Of a DNA stretch of 64,000 nt, positions 43,431 to 52,060 are shown one piece after another. The notes under the pieces were generated by a model, which ran no database searches, had not been told where the DNA came from, and saw only the letters and a program-made list of their open reading frames with translations. The stretch lies in NCBI GenBank assembly GCA_963781305.1, contig CAWAFL010000014.1, positions 496,001-560,000 of the forward strand. Reading direction: 5' to 3'. Numbering within the stretch: the stretch's first letter is position 1; each line of letters begins with the position of its first letter. The translations under genes were made by a program, and so were the position numbers. This stretch comes from DASXMT01 sp963781305. GTDB taxonomy: Bacteria > Actinomycetota > Acidimicrobiia > Acidimicrobiales > RAAP-2.

Positions 43431-45872
43431 CTACGAGGGCACGTCGTCCGCTTCCGGCCCGGCGATCAGCTCGTAATCGGGGTTGAGGATGGCTGGGCGA
43501 TGGCCCCAATCCCCGACCATGCCCTCGACCAGCAGGCGGGCCCCGGGCTGGATCCCCGGAATGCGGCGTCGGCCCTGGAAGACGAGCAGAAGCTTCCCGG
43601 TGCGATCGGCCAGCACGCACTCGAGGTTCGAGGTCCCCGCCCGCGGCTGTACCCGGACCGACCGGATCCTCCCGGCCACCCGGACCCGTTGGCGCCACTC
43701 GGCCTCGCCGATGGCGATCGCCCCGGCGGCCCGGTCGCCGAAGGCGTCATCCTCGAAGGAGGGCTTCGCCCCTTTCTCGGCCGCCTTGGCCGCTCGACCC
43801 TCCTCCTCGGCCCCTTCGCCCCGTCGCCCCCGCCAGAGCCGACGGCGGGAGAGCCACCCACCGGTCAGCTGGAAGGGCACGACGGTGGCGGTGACGTGGG
43901 CCAGCTGGCCGACCCCGGCGGCGATCCGGTCGGCGGTGCCGTCGTGGAGGAGGCGGTGCCAGCCGGCGGCGAATCCCCGACGGGGTAACAACATGGTCAG
44001 CTCGGTCTCGCTGTCGGCCACCGTCTCGGCGGCCAGCTCCAAGGTGGCCCGAGACAGACGCCGGTCCGGGCACTCGATGACATCGAGCGGCAACCGGGTC
44101 AGGCCCAGCCGGCTCCACTCGGACTCCAACGTGGCCGATACCCGGTTGTCCAGGGCGAAGTGGACGGCAGTCAGCTCATCGGGGTGGAGTGTCCGGGCGT
44201 ACTGGAGGGCCCGTGCCGTGGCCAGGTCGAGCCGGTCGACCAGGACGATGACGACGTGCCGGCCGAGCACCGGCGCCTCGACCGCGGCCGTCACCCCCTC
44301 CTCGAGCTGGGCGGCTTCGTCGGCGTACTGGCGGTGCAACCGGAGCAGGGCGAACACTCCAAGGGGCAGGATGATGACCACCACCCAGGCGCCCTCGGCG
44401 AACTTGGTCACGGCGATGATGACGAGGACCACGAAGGAGAGGACCGAGGCGGTCCCGTTGATGGCCAACCGCCTGCGCCAATGGTCCTCCCGGTGTGTGA
44501 AGTGGTACTTGGCCATGCCCGCCCCGGCCATGGTGAAGCCGGTGAAGACGCCGACGGCGTAGAGCGGGATCAGCTTGTCCACCTTGGCCTGGGTGACCAG
44601 CAGCACCAGGATGGACACGGCGGTGAGCACCAGGATGCCGGTGGAGAAGACCAGGCGGTGACCGCGTTTTGTCAGCTGCCGGGGCAGGTACGAGTCCTCG
44701 GCGGCGAAGCTGGCCAGGAACGGGAAGCCGGTGAAGCTGGTGTTGGCCGCCAGCACCAGGATCAACATGGTGCCCGCCTGTAAGAGGACGTAGAGCACCT
44801 TGCCCACTTCGGTCTGGCCGTACACGTACTTGGCCACCTGGGACAGGACGGTGGGGGTGCCTGACACGTACGGAACCGGGTGCGTGGCCGCGGCCAGGAA
44901 GGTCACGCCCAGCACCAACGACCCCAGGATCAGGGCCATCATGACCATGGTGATCCGCGCATTGCGGGCCTCGGGCCGGCGGAACACGCTGACCCCGTTC
45001 GAGATCGCCTCGGTGCCGGTGAGCGCCGAGCCACCTGAGGCGAACGCCTTGAGCACGATGAAGACGCCGGCGCCGAGCAGGAGGCCGGACCCGGAGTGCC
45101 CGATCGGCACCGATCCGGGGTGACCGGTGATCGAGTGCACGCTGAGGGACCCCCGGATCTCCTTGTAGGCACCGACGATGATCAGGATGGCCATGTTGAC
45201 CACGAAGAAGTACGTGGGAAGGGCGAAGACCTTGCCCGCTTCCCGGATGCCCCGCAGGTTCCCGTAGGCGAGCAGGATCACCAGCCCGATGGCGATCCAG
45301 GTGGTGTACGGGGTCAGCGAGGAGAAGACCGAGGTCAACGCGGCCACACCGGCGGCCACCGATACGGCCACGGTGAGGGTGTAGTCGATGAGCAGGCTGA
45401 CCGCGGCGATCTGGGCGACCTTCAGCCCGAAGTTCTCCCGGGACACCACGTAGGCCCCGCCTGCCTTGGTGTAGACCTTCACGACCTCGAGGTAGGACAG
45501 GGTCACGAAGAGGAGGACGAAGATGACCATCAGGCTGATCGGGACGACCAGCGAGAAGGCGGCGAGACCGATCACCGGCACCAGGGGAAGGAGCATCTGC
45601 TCGGTGGCGTAGGCCGACGACGAGATGACGTCCGAGGAGAGCACGGCCAGCGCCGTCGGACGGCCGAGGCGCTCGGAGGCCTGCCGTTCCGAGGCGAGCG
45701 GCGGCCCGAGCAATTTGTTCTTCAACCGGTAGCGGAGCGTCTCGGGGAGGTCGACCGACTCGGGTACGTACGTCGAGGGCCGGACCGTCCGCTCCCGGCT
45801 CGTGGGGGGAGGCGTGACCACGGGCACTCCAGCAAGGGCGTCGGCACCGTGACCGCTGTCCACGGCATCCAT
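43431..45872 (-). CDS. KimA-like APC potassium permease fused to an OB-fold domain
   Basis: 813 residues. Residues about 55-490 are a 12-helix APC transporter very like KimA/YdaO: LAVLSSDVISSSAYATEQML, YTKAGGAYVVSRENFG, ASGGSALTGTEAISNGV, ILVLAANTSFTGFP and LIPLYAVGVFTGFT. KimA takes up K+ with protons and is inhibited by c-di-AMP. Residues about 510-660 are the cytosolic USP-like part (HVVIVLVDRLDLATARAL; LLPRRGFAAGWHRLLHD). Residues about 715-800 form an extra OB-fold (RVRVAGRIRSVRVQPRAGT, LLLVFQGRRRIPGIQPGARLLVEGMVG) which in streptomycetes and mycobacteria is a separate nearby gene. Divergent from two trkA genes. ATG 45872 is my choice; GTG 45911 is possible. Confidence 0.88.
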   Translation of the reverse strand: MDAVDSGHGADALAGVPVVTPPPTSRERTVRPSTYVPESVDLPETLRYRLKNKLLGPPLASERQASERLGRPTALAVLSSDVISSSAYATEQMLLPLVPVIGLAAFSLVVPISLMVIFVLLFVTLSYLEVVKVYTKAGGAYVVSRENFGLKVAQIAAVSLLIDYTLTVAVSVAAGVAALTSVFSSLTPYTTWIAIGLVILLAYGNLRGIREAGKVFALPTYFFVVNMAILIIVGAYKEIRGSLSVHSITGHPGSVPIGHSGSGLLLGAGVFIVLKAFASGGSALTGTEAISNGVSVFRRPEARNARITMVMMALILGSLVLGVTFLAAATHPVPYVSGTPTVLSQVAKYVYGQTEVGKVLYVLLQAGTMLILVLAANTSFTGFPFLASFAAEDSYLPRQLTKRGHRLVFSTGILVLTAVSILVLLVTQAKVDKLIPLYAVGVFTGFTMAGAGMAKYHFTHREDHWRRRLAINGTASVLSFVVLVIIAVTKFAEGAWVVVIILPLGVFALLRLHRQYADEAAQLEEGVTAAVEAPVLGRHVVIVLVDRLDLATARALQYARTLHPDELTAVHFALDNRVSATLESEWSRLGLTRLPLDVIECPDRRLSRATLELAAETVADSETELTMLLPRRGFAAGWHRLLHDGTADRIAAGVGQLAHVTATVVPFQLTGGWLSRRRLWRGRRGEGAEEEGRAAKAAEKGAKPSFEDDAFGDRAAGAIAIGEAEWRQRVRVAGRIRSVRVQPRAGTSNLECVLADRTGKLLLVFQGRRRIPGIQPGARLLVEGMVGDWGHRPAILNPDYELIAGPEADDVPS

Positions 45873-45956
45873 CCCGTCAGTAAAACACGGGTAGCTCCAG
45901 GCCATACCCACAGGACACCGCGCCCCGAGTTGTCAGCGGCCTCTGGTGCGTGTTGC

Positions 45957-46712
45957 ATGGTCCGCGTGCATGTCATCGTCGTGGGCTGCGGACGGGTCGG
46001 ATCGGGCCTGGCCATCGGGTTGGTGGAGCAGGGCCACTCGGTGTCGATCATCGATCGGAACGCCAGGGCGTTTCGCCGGCTCCCCACCGAGTGGCCGGGA
46101 ACGGCCATCGTCGGGTCCGGGTTCGATCGTGACGACCTGGATAGGGCAAAGGCCAGCGCGGCCGGCGCGCTGGCCGCGGTCACCAGCGGGGACAACTCGA
46201 ACATCCTGACCGCTCGGATAGCCCGGGAAACCTACGAGATCCCCAACGTGGTGGCCCGCATCTACGATCCGCGCCGAGCCCAGATCTACCTGCGCCTCGG
46301 GATCCCCACCGTGGCCACCGTGTCGTGGACCATCGACCAGGTCCAGCGCCGTCTGCTCCCGGCATCGAAGACCGTCGAGTGGACGGACACCACCGGCACC
46401 TTGTCGCTGGTGGAACGGCCCCTCCCCGAGCGATGGGCAGGCAAGCGGCTCTCCGACCTCAGCGCCAAGGGCGAGGTGACCCTGGTCGCCGTCACCCGGG
46501 CTGGCCTGGCTCGGTTGGACATCGACGAACTGGTCGGCCAGGACGGGGACATCCTTCACCTGATGGCCACCAACGCCGCCTTGCGCCGATTGGACAGCCG
46601 AGCCGCCGAGGAGTCCGAGTCGAGCCACAATGGCAACGGATCAGAGGACCGGGACACCGTCATCGCCGGCATCCCAGTCCCCAATGCAGATCTCGAGGGG
46701 GACTCGCAATGA
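45957..46712 (+). CDS. TrkA-type K+ regulatory protein (CeoB-like)
   Basis: Cytosolic NAD-binding RCK subunit. 251 residues: Rossmann VIVVGCGRVGSGLAIGLVEQGHSVSIIDRN, then RCK-N region with AAVTSGDNSNILTARIA and VARIYDPRRAQIY, RCK-C domain to about 215, and a hydrophilic tail. It resembles CeoB of mycobacteria. ATG 45957 starts the conserved Rossmann strand. It overlaps the next trkA gene by 4 bp (ATGA), and the permease is divergent 84 bp away, so the three probably form a K+-uptake module. Extra upstream frame is the permease shadow. Confidence 0.93.
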   Translation: MVRVHVIVVGCGRVGSGLAIGLVEQGHSVSIIDRNARAFRRLPTEWPGTAIVGSGFDRDDLDRAKASAAGALAAVTSGDNSNILTARIARETYEIPNVVARIYDPRRAQIYLRLGIPTVATVSWTIDQVQRRLLPASKTVEWTDTTGTLSLVERPLPERWAGKRLSDLSAKGEVTLVAVTRAGLARLDIDELVGQDGDILHLMATNAALRRLDSRAAEESESSHNGNGSEDRDTVIAGIPVPNADLEGDSQ

Positions 46713-47371
46713 AGGTGGCCATCGCCGGTGCGGGCAGCGTGGGGACAGCCATCGCCAGCGACCTCCACAAAGGGGGCCACGACGTCCTGGTCATCGAACA
46801 GGATCCCGAGCTGGTGGCCCGGCTCGAGGGTGAGCTCGACATCACCTGGGTGGTGGCCGACGCATGTGAGGTCAGCTCGCTCGACGCCGCCGGGCTCGCC
46901 ACCGTTGACGTGGTCGTCGCCGCCACCGGTGACGACGAGGACAACCTGGTCGTTTCCCTCCTGGCCAAACAAGAGTTCGCCGTGCCCCGTGTCGTGGCCC
47001 GCGTCAACCATCCCAAGAACCAGTGGCTGTTCAACGAGAGCTGGGGCGTCGACGTCTCGGTGTCGACACCGCTGCTCATGACCGCCCTGGTCGAAGAGGC
47101 GGTGTCGGTGGGGTCCCTGGTCCGCCTGCTGCGCTTCGAAGGTGGCAGCGCACACCTGGTCGAAGTGACCCTGGCCGAGGATTCACCGGCAGCCGGGCAG
47201 GCGCTGGTCGACCTTGGCGTCCCGCGAGAGGCGACCGTGGTCGCCGTCGTCCGCGGCGACCGACTGGTCGTTCCTCGTGGCGATACCCGGCTGGCGGCCG
47301 GGGACGAGGTGCTCGTCTTGGTGACCGAGGAAGCAGAGGACGGCGTCCAGCAGTTGCTGGTGGGGCACTAA
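46709..47371 (+). CDS. second TrkA-type K+ regulatory protein (CeoC-like)
   Basis: 220 residues with MKVAIAGAGSVGTAIASDLHKGGHDVLVIEQD (NAD-binding), VVAATGDDEDNLVVSLLAKQEF and VARVNHPKNQWLF in RCK-N, then RCK-C. The paired ceoB-ceoC arrangement beside an APC permease is also found in mycobacteria and streptomycetes. Translationally coupled to the first trkA. No TrkH/KtrB channel subunit is in the window, supporting the permease as partner (inference). Confidence 0.93.
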   Translation: MKVAIAGAGSVGTAIASDLHKGGHDVLVIEQDPELVARLEGELDITWVVADACEVSSLDAAGLATVDVVVAATGDDEDNLVVSLLAKQEFAVPRVVARVNHPKNQWLFNESWGVDVSVSTPLLMTALVEEAVSVGSLVRLLRFEGGSAHLVEVTLAEDSPAAGQALVDLGVPREATVVAVVRGDRLVVPRGDTRLAAGDEVLVLVTEEAEDGVQQLLVGH

Positions 47372-47375
47372 CCCG

Positions 47376-48173
47376 GTGGAGGGGGCCTTCTTCGACCTGG
47401 ACAAGACTGTGATCGCCAAGGCCTCCATCGCCGCGTTCGGTGGGCCCTTCTACCGGGGCGGGCTCATCAACCGGCGGCTGGTGATCCGCGCCGTCGTGTC
47501 CCAGCTGATCTATCTCCACCTCGGAGCCAGCGAGCAGAAGTTGGCCCGGGTTAGGGAGTCGATGCTGACCCTGACCAAGGGCTGGGACCAGAGCCTGATC
47601 CGCGAGATCGTGCGCGAGGCGCTCGAGGAGACAGTGGAGCCCATCATCTATGCCGAGGCCCTCGACCTCATCGAGGAGCACCGCGCCGCCGGGCGCCGCG
47701 TGTACCTGGTGTCGGCCTCACCCGAGGAGATCGTCGAGCCGTTGGCCGAGCACCTGGGCGTCGATGGCTGCATCGCCACCAGGGCGGTAGTGGACGACGA
47801 GGGGCGCTATGCCGGGGAGATGGAGTTCTACGCCTACGGTCCGTTCAAGGCCGACGCCATGCGCGACCTGGCCGTGGCCGACGACTTGGACCTGTCCGCC
47901 TCGTACGCATATTCGGACTCCTACACCGACCTGCCCATGCTGGAGGCGGTCGGTCATCCCGTGGTGGTCAATCCCGATCGGGTCCTGGCCAAAGTGGCCA
48001 AGGAGCGGGACTGGGAGGTGATGCAGTTCACCAAGCCGGTACGTCTGCGCGACCGGGTGAGCGTCCCCAGCCTGCCAACCACGGCCATGGTGGCGGGCAT
48101 CACCCTGGCCACCAGCGCCGCCGGAGTAGTGGCGTGGCGCCTGGCGCGCCAACGCCTGCGGGCACAACTCTAG
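47376..48173 (+). CDS. HAD-IB family phosphatase (SerB-like) with membrane tail
   Basis: 265 residues. Motif I is FFDLDKTVI (DxD nucleophile and acid/base), motif II VSASPEEIV, motif III/IV YSDSYTDLPMLEAVG. The helical cap and HAD-IB type resemble phosphoserine phosphatase-like and lysophosphatidate-type proteins. A C-terminal hydrophobic segment (TTAMVAGITLATSAAGVVAW) suggests membrane attachment. Starts GTG 47376, 4 bp after the trkA pair, so same transcript. Substrate unknown. Confidence 0.88.
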   Translation: MEGAFFDLDKTVIAKASIAAFGGPFYRGGLINRRLVIRAVVSQLIYLHLGASEQKLARVRESMLTLTKGWDQSLIREIVREALEETVEPIIYAEALDLIEEHRAAGRRVYLVSASPEEIVEPLAEHLGVDGCIATRAVVDDEGRYAGEMEFYAYGPFKADAMRDLAVADDLDLSASYAYSDSYTDLPMLEAVGHPVVVNPDRVLAKVAKERDWEVMQFTKPVRLRDRVSVPSLPTTAMVAGITLATSAAGVVAWRLARQRLRAQL

Positions 48174-48247
48174 AGGCCCGCGGTGAGCAGGCGTGTCCGG
48201 TCAGGCCCTGCTTGTGCGAGCCCTGGGTTGAGCGAGCCCGGGTTGGC

Positions 48248-48322
48248 TCAGGAGGGACGGAGCCGCTTGGCGGCGACGACGCCCAACGCAACGAGGATGG
48301 CGAGGATCAGCAGTTTCTTCAT
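48248..48322 (-). CDS. possible 24-residue membrane miniprotein
   Basis: Reads MKKLLILAILVALGVVAAKRL and ends RPS: basic start, one hydrophobic helix, basic end. TACGAT lies 8 nt before the ATG, the same leaderless layout as many neighbours. Resembles the short MKKLL-type membrane peptides (for example DLW-39) of actinomycetes but lacks the DLW part. Tentative. Confidence 0.42.
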   Translation of the reverse strand: MKKLLILAILVALGVVAAKRLRPS

Positions 48323-48330
48323 GACGGGGG

Positions 48331-48336
48331 ATCGTA
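48331..48336 (-). promoter_or_regulatory. -10 box of the possible miniprotein gene
   Basis: TACGAT, 8 nt before ATG 48322. Confidence 0.35.
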
Positions 48337-48403
48337 TCCGGTCCGCCGCCCGCGCGCCCAAGCGACCAGGCCGAAGGGCGTGGCGAGCACGCCCACCGAT
48401 GGG

Positions 48404-49342
48404 CTAGACGCTCAGGAGGTCGCGCGCACCCGTGTCCGAGGACGGGTGGCGGAGCTTCGACATTGCTCGGGCCTCGATCTGGCGGATCCGCTCCCGGGTC
48501 AGGTTGAAGTGCTCGCCCACCTCTTCGAGGGTGCGGGGCTCGCCGCGGTCGAGGCCGAACCGGAGACGAAGGATCTCGCGCTCCCGCTCGTCCAGCGGAG
48601 CGAGTAGTCGTCCGATCTCGTCGGGGAGCAGTCCCACTGCGGCCAGCTCGAAGGGGGACTCGACCGATCGGTCCTCGACCACGTCGCCCAGCTCGGCGTC
48701 GCCGTCCTCGCGGAGCGGCTCGGAGAGCGACAGGGGCTCGGCCCGGAACCGGAGCGCTTCGATCAACTTGTCCTCAGGAAGCTCGACTTCCTCACCCAGC
48801 TCGGCCAGCGTCGCCGGGCGCCCGTACTTGAGCTCCAATCGGGCCTGGGCCTTCTGTACTCGGGCCAGAGTGTCGCCGGCGTGCACAGGCAGGCGGATGG
48901 TCCGCCCGGTGTTGGCGATGCCCCTGGTGATCGCCTGGCGGATCCACCAGGTGGCATAGGTGGAGAACTTGAAGCCCTTGCGCCAGTCGAATTTCTCCAC
49001 CGCGTGCATGAGCCCGAGGTTGCCCTCTTGGATCAGATCGAGGAGCGGGAGCCCCGACGCCTGGTACTTCTTGGCGATCGAGACCACCAGCCGGAGGTTT
49101 GACTGCACGAAGGTCTGCACCGCCTGCTCGCCCCGGAGGGTGGTCCGCCGCAGCTCCCGGCGCTTGGCCGGGGTGAGCCCTCTGGGCGGCGAGGCCAGGA
49201 TCGCCTCTGCCTCCCGGCCCGCCTCGATCACCTGCGACAACGCGACCTCATCGTCCTTGGTCAGGAGCGGGTACTGACCGATGTCGGTCAGGTACAGCCG
49301 GACCAGGTCCTCCTCATCTCGCTCGAGGCGCTCCTTAGCCAA
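48404..49342 (-). CDS. RNA polymerase sigma-70 factor (group 1/2, RpoD/SigB-like)
   Basis: 312 residues with regions 1.2 (DLVRLYLTDIGQYPLLT), 2 (NLRLVVSIAKKYQASGLPLLDLIQEGNLGLMHAVEKFDWRKGFKFSTYATWWIRQAITR), 3 and 4 (LRFGLDRGEPRTLEEVGEHFNLTRERIRQIEARAMSKLRH). It lacks a long N-terminal extension, so it is probably a group 2 or alternate primary-like factor, not the main RpoD. Only a TTG at 49342 is available upstream of the conserved start. Between region 3 and 4 an acidic stretch with EDRSVESPFE is normal. No anti-sigma gene is next to it. Confidence 0.9.
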   Translation of the reverse strand: MAKERLERDEEDLVRLYLTDIGQYPLLTKDDEVALSQVIEAGREAEAILASPPRGLTPAKRRELRRTTLRGEQAVQTFVQSNLRLVVSIAKKYQASGLPLLDLIQEGNLGLMHAVEKFDWRKGFKFSTYATWWIRQAITRGIANTGRTIRLPVHAGDTLARVQKAQARLELKYGRPATLAELGEEVELPEDKLIEALRFRAEPLSLSEPLREDGDAELGDVVEDRSVESPFELAAVGLLPDEIGRLLAPLDEREREILRLRFGLDRGEPRTLEEVGEHFNLTRERIRQIEARAMSKLRHPSSDTGARDLLSV

Positions 49343-49531
49343 GCTTCACCGCATCTTTCGTCCGACCACCCCGTGAGAGCTCCGGCCGAACAGGCAGCTG
49401 GGCGTCTCCCGGGAGGGCGAGTGATCGAGCTGGGGCGCCGTTGGGGGCGCAATCTGTTGTCACTGAAAACTGTACTGGACTCGTCAAGTCCCCCCGCCTG
49501 AGACAACGGACGACCTGGTGCCACCTTGCGG

Positions 49532-50194
49532 TCAGGCCGGCCACCCGGTCAGTCCTGCGCTGGTGCTCGCCTCGACGACCACCGACTCGAGCTTCTGCTG
49601 CCGGGCCGAGACCTGGGCCACGTCGTCCGGTCGGATGAGAAGCCCCTGGACCAGACGCTCGCCTGCGTGCCAGTCCTCGATCTCGTCGGTCAGCACCAGG
49701 CGCAGGGCCCGGATCACCGGGCCGTCGCTGACCGGGGCGGTCGCCCGGAGATGATCGCCGTAGCCGGTGACCAACCGGGGCAGCACCACGCGGTACAGGC
49801 CGGCCAGCAGCTGCGTCGTCTCGGACTCCGCCGTGTCCGGGCCCGGCGCGTCCGACCCGGGCTGGTCGAGTAGATCGAGGACACGGGCGGCCGCGGCGGG
49901 GGCGACGGTCAGCTCATCGGCGGACATGCCGTCGCGCACAGGGAGACGGTCCGCCCATATCGAGGCGTGCCATGCGTGCCGTGCGCTCTGAGCATCCAGG
50001 TGCACCCGCAACTCCGGTCGTGTCGCCTCGGCGGCCCAGCCGCCCAGCAGCTCGAAGAGCCGCTGCTCGATCCATCGGTATCCCCCCACCAAAGACGCGG
50101 TGACGTGCAGGGGCAGCGGTCGGCACCAATCGCCGTCGTTCCGCCGGTCAGGCGCGCCCAGAGCCGGACCCAAGGGGTCGAGCGTCTCAGGCAC
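49532..50194 (-). CDS. uncharacterised protein, possibly ferritin-like
   Basis: 220 residues, mostly helical. Glu/His positions look like a di-iron four-helix bundle: YRWIEQRLFELL (Glu in helix 1), SARHAWHASIWADRLP (His pair in helix 2), and LTDEIEDWHAGERL (Glu and His in helix 4). The family was not recognised. GTG 50194 overlaps the nadE stop by 8 bp (GTGCCTGA), so it is translated from the nadE message. The iron-binding idea is inference from residue spacing. Confidence 0.65.
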   Translation of the reverse strand: MPETLDPLGPALGAPDRRNDGDWCRPLPLHVTASLVGGYRWIEQRLFELLGGWAAEATRPELRVHLDAQSARHAWHASIWADRLPVRDGMSADELTVAPAAAARVLDLLDQPGSDAPGPDTAESETTQLLAGLYRVVLPRLVTGYGDHLRATAPVSDGPVIRALRLVLTDEIEDWHAGERLVQGLLIRPDDVAQVSARQQKLESVVVEASTSAGLTGWPA

Positions 50195-52007
50195 CGGTGG
50201 TCGACCCCGTCGTCGGTCTCGGGGCCGGGGTGCTCGAGGCTGGGATGCCCGGGGCCGTGGGACTCAAGGACTGCGCCGGCCTGTCCACGTGCGACCGGTA
50301 GCGGTTGGTGATGGGCATGCGCCGATCCTTGCCGAATGCCTTGGCCGTGATCCGGACCCCGGGCGGCATCTGGCGGCGCTTGTACTCTGCCCGGTCGACC
50401 AAATGGATCACCTGGTCGACCACGTCGGGGTCGAACCCCGCGTCGACCAGGTTCTCCGCCGACTTGTCCCCTTCGACGTACCCGGCCAGGACCGGATCGA
50501 GCACGTCGTAGGGAGGCAGGGACTCATCGTCACGCTGTTCGGGCCGGAGCTCGGCCGAGGGCGGCTTGGTCAGCACCGCCTCGGGGATGAGGTCGGTGCC
50601 GGCGCGCCGGTTCCGGTCCCGGCAGAGCTCGTACACCAGCGTCTTAGGCACGTCCTTGATGACGGCGAAGCCGCCGGCCGAGTCCCCGTAGAGCGTCGAG
50701 TACCCGGTGGCCATCTCGCTCTTGTTGCCGGTGGTCAGCACGATCCAGCCGTTCTCGTTGGACAGGGCCATGAGCAGCACGCCCCGGATCCTCGACTGGA
50801 GGTTCTCGTCGGTCAGCCCCAGTGGGTCCCCTCCGATCAGCGGCCCCACCAAGCCGGCCATGGCCCGGTGGGCAGCATCGATGGGTGCGGTCTGGATGTC
50901 GATCCCCAACTTTCCGGCCAGGGACAGGGCGTCGTCTATGGAGCCCGAGCTCGAGTACCGCGAGGGCATGGCCACCCCGTGCACGTGCTCAGCCCCCAGG
51001 GCGTCGACGGCGACGACAGCCACCAGGGAAGAGTCGATCCCGCCGGAGAGGCCGATCACTGCGTCGGTGAACCCGTTCTTTCGCACGTAGTCGCCGGTGC
51101 CCAGGACGAGAGCCTCGTACACCTCTCGGGTGGTATCGAGCACCCTGGCGATCGCTCCCCTGTCTCCGCTCGACGGCCCGTCGCTGGCAGCCGACCGGCT
51201 CGCCGTGCTCACCGGCACCCGCGGGAGCACCGGTTCGGCCGGGCCTCCCGACGCCGGCGCATCGCCCTCGAGCTCGAGGTCCACCACCAGGATCTGCTCC
51301 ACGAACTGGCCGGCTGCCGCCACCAGCTCGCCCGTGGCCCCCATGACCAGCGACGCGCCATCGAAGACCAGCTCATCCTGGCCACCCACCTGGTTGACGT
51401 AGGCGATGGCGCACCCCGACTCGGCCACCCGGTCTGAGAGCACGGCCAGACGGTCGTCACGGCGCCCGATCGAGTACGGGGAGGCGTTGAGGTTCACCAC
51501 CAGCTGTGCCCCGGCCCGCCCCTGGTCGGCCACCGGGCCGCCCGGGAACCAGACGTCCTCACAGACCGTCATGGCGACCGGCACACCGGCGATCACATAC
51601 AGCACGTACGGCTCGGTGCCGGGGGCGAACCAGCGCTCCTCGTCGAAGACGCTGTAGTTGGGTAAGAGGCGTTTGTGGTACGTCCCCACCAGCTCGCCGT
51701 TCACACACAGCGCGGCGGCGTTGAACAGGCGGCCTTGCTCGTCGATATCCACGAACCCGAAGGCAGCGGCACACGCTCCGCTGGCGGCCACGACCCGGTC
51801 GACGGCGGCCAGGTTGTCGGTGATGAACCCCGGTCTGCTCAGGAGATCCTCGGGGGGGTACCCGGTGATGGCCAGTTCGGGGAAGATGGCCAGGTCACCG
51901 CCGGCCCGCGCTGCGTCCTCGAGCGCGCTGATGACCAGTTCAGCGTTTCCGTCGAGGTCGCCGACGACCGTGTTGAGCTGGCAGGCCACCAGCCGCAGTC
52001 GGGGCAT
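50187..52007 (-). CDS. nadE: glutamine-dependent NAD+ synthetase
   Basis: Makes NAD from deamido-NAD with glutamine as nitrogen source. 606 residues. N-terminal nitrilase/CN-hydrolase glutaminase: Glu in IFPELAITGYPPED, Lys in YHKRLLPNYSVFDEERWF, and nucleophile Cys in VCEDVWFPGG. C-terminal synthetase: GLSGGIDSSLVAVVAV (PP-loop), TGNKSEMATGYSTLYGD, and the terminal EYKRRQMPPGVRIT region. A Pro/Ser/Thr-rich tail of about 35 residues is extra. ATG 52007 is set by the conserved start and by TAAGCT 7 nt upstream plus a GAGGG. Overlaps the ferritin-like gene. Confidence 0.96.
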   Translation of the reverse strand: MPRLRLVACQLNTVVGDLDGNAELVISALEDAARAGGDLAIFPELAITGYPPEDLLSRPGFITDNLAAVDRVVAASGACAAAFGFVDIDEQGRLFNAAALCVNGELVGTYHKRLLPNYSVFDEERWFAPGTEPYVLYVIAGVPVAMTVCEDVWFPGGPVADQGRAGAQLVVNLNASPYSIGRRDDRLAVLSDRVAESGCAIAYVNQVGGQDELVFDGASLVMGATGELVAAAGQFVEQILVVDLELEGDAPASGGPAEPVLPRVPVSTASRSAASDGPSSGDRGAIARVLDTTREVYEALVLGTGDYVRKNGFTDAVIGLSGGIDSSLVAVVAVDALGAEHVHGVAMPSRYSSSGSIDDALSLAGKLGIDIQTAPIDAAHRAMAGLVGPLIGGDPLGLTDENLQSRIRGVLLMALSNENGWIVLTTGNKSEMATGYSTLYGDSAGGFAVIKDVPKTLVYELCRDRNRRAGTDLIPEAVLTKPPSAELRPEQRDDESLPPYDVLDPVLAGYVEGDKSAENLVDAGFDPDVVDQVIHLVDRAEYKRRQMPPGVRITAKAFGKDRRMPITNRYRSHVDRPAQSLSPTAPGIPASSTPAPRPTTGSTTGA

Positions 52008-52014
52008 GTCCCTC

Positions 52015-52020
52015 AGCTTA
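52015..52020 (-). promoter_or_regulatory. -10 box of nadE
   Basis: TAAGCT, 7 nt before ATG 52007; a GAGGG also precedes the ATG, so either leaderless or short-leader initiation is possible. Confidence 0.35.
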
Positions 52021-52060
52021 CCGGTGGGTTCGGCGGCCCCCGGTACTCGGTCGGGCCGGA

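Noticed and set aside
45096..45956. N-terminal extension of the first TrkA gene
   Set aside because: The extra 287 codons are antisense to the permease; the conserved Rossmann strand begins at 45957.
49440..49500. Promoter for the sigma factor gene with TTGACG
   Set aside because: TTGACG is present on the - strand but no -10 hexamer lies at 16-18 nt spacing.
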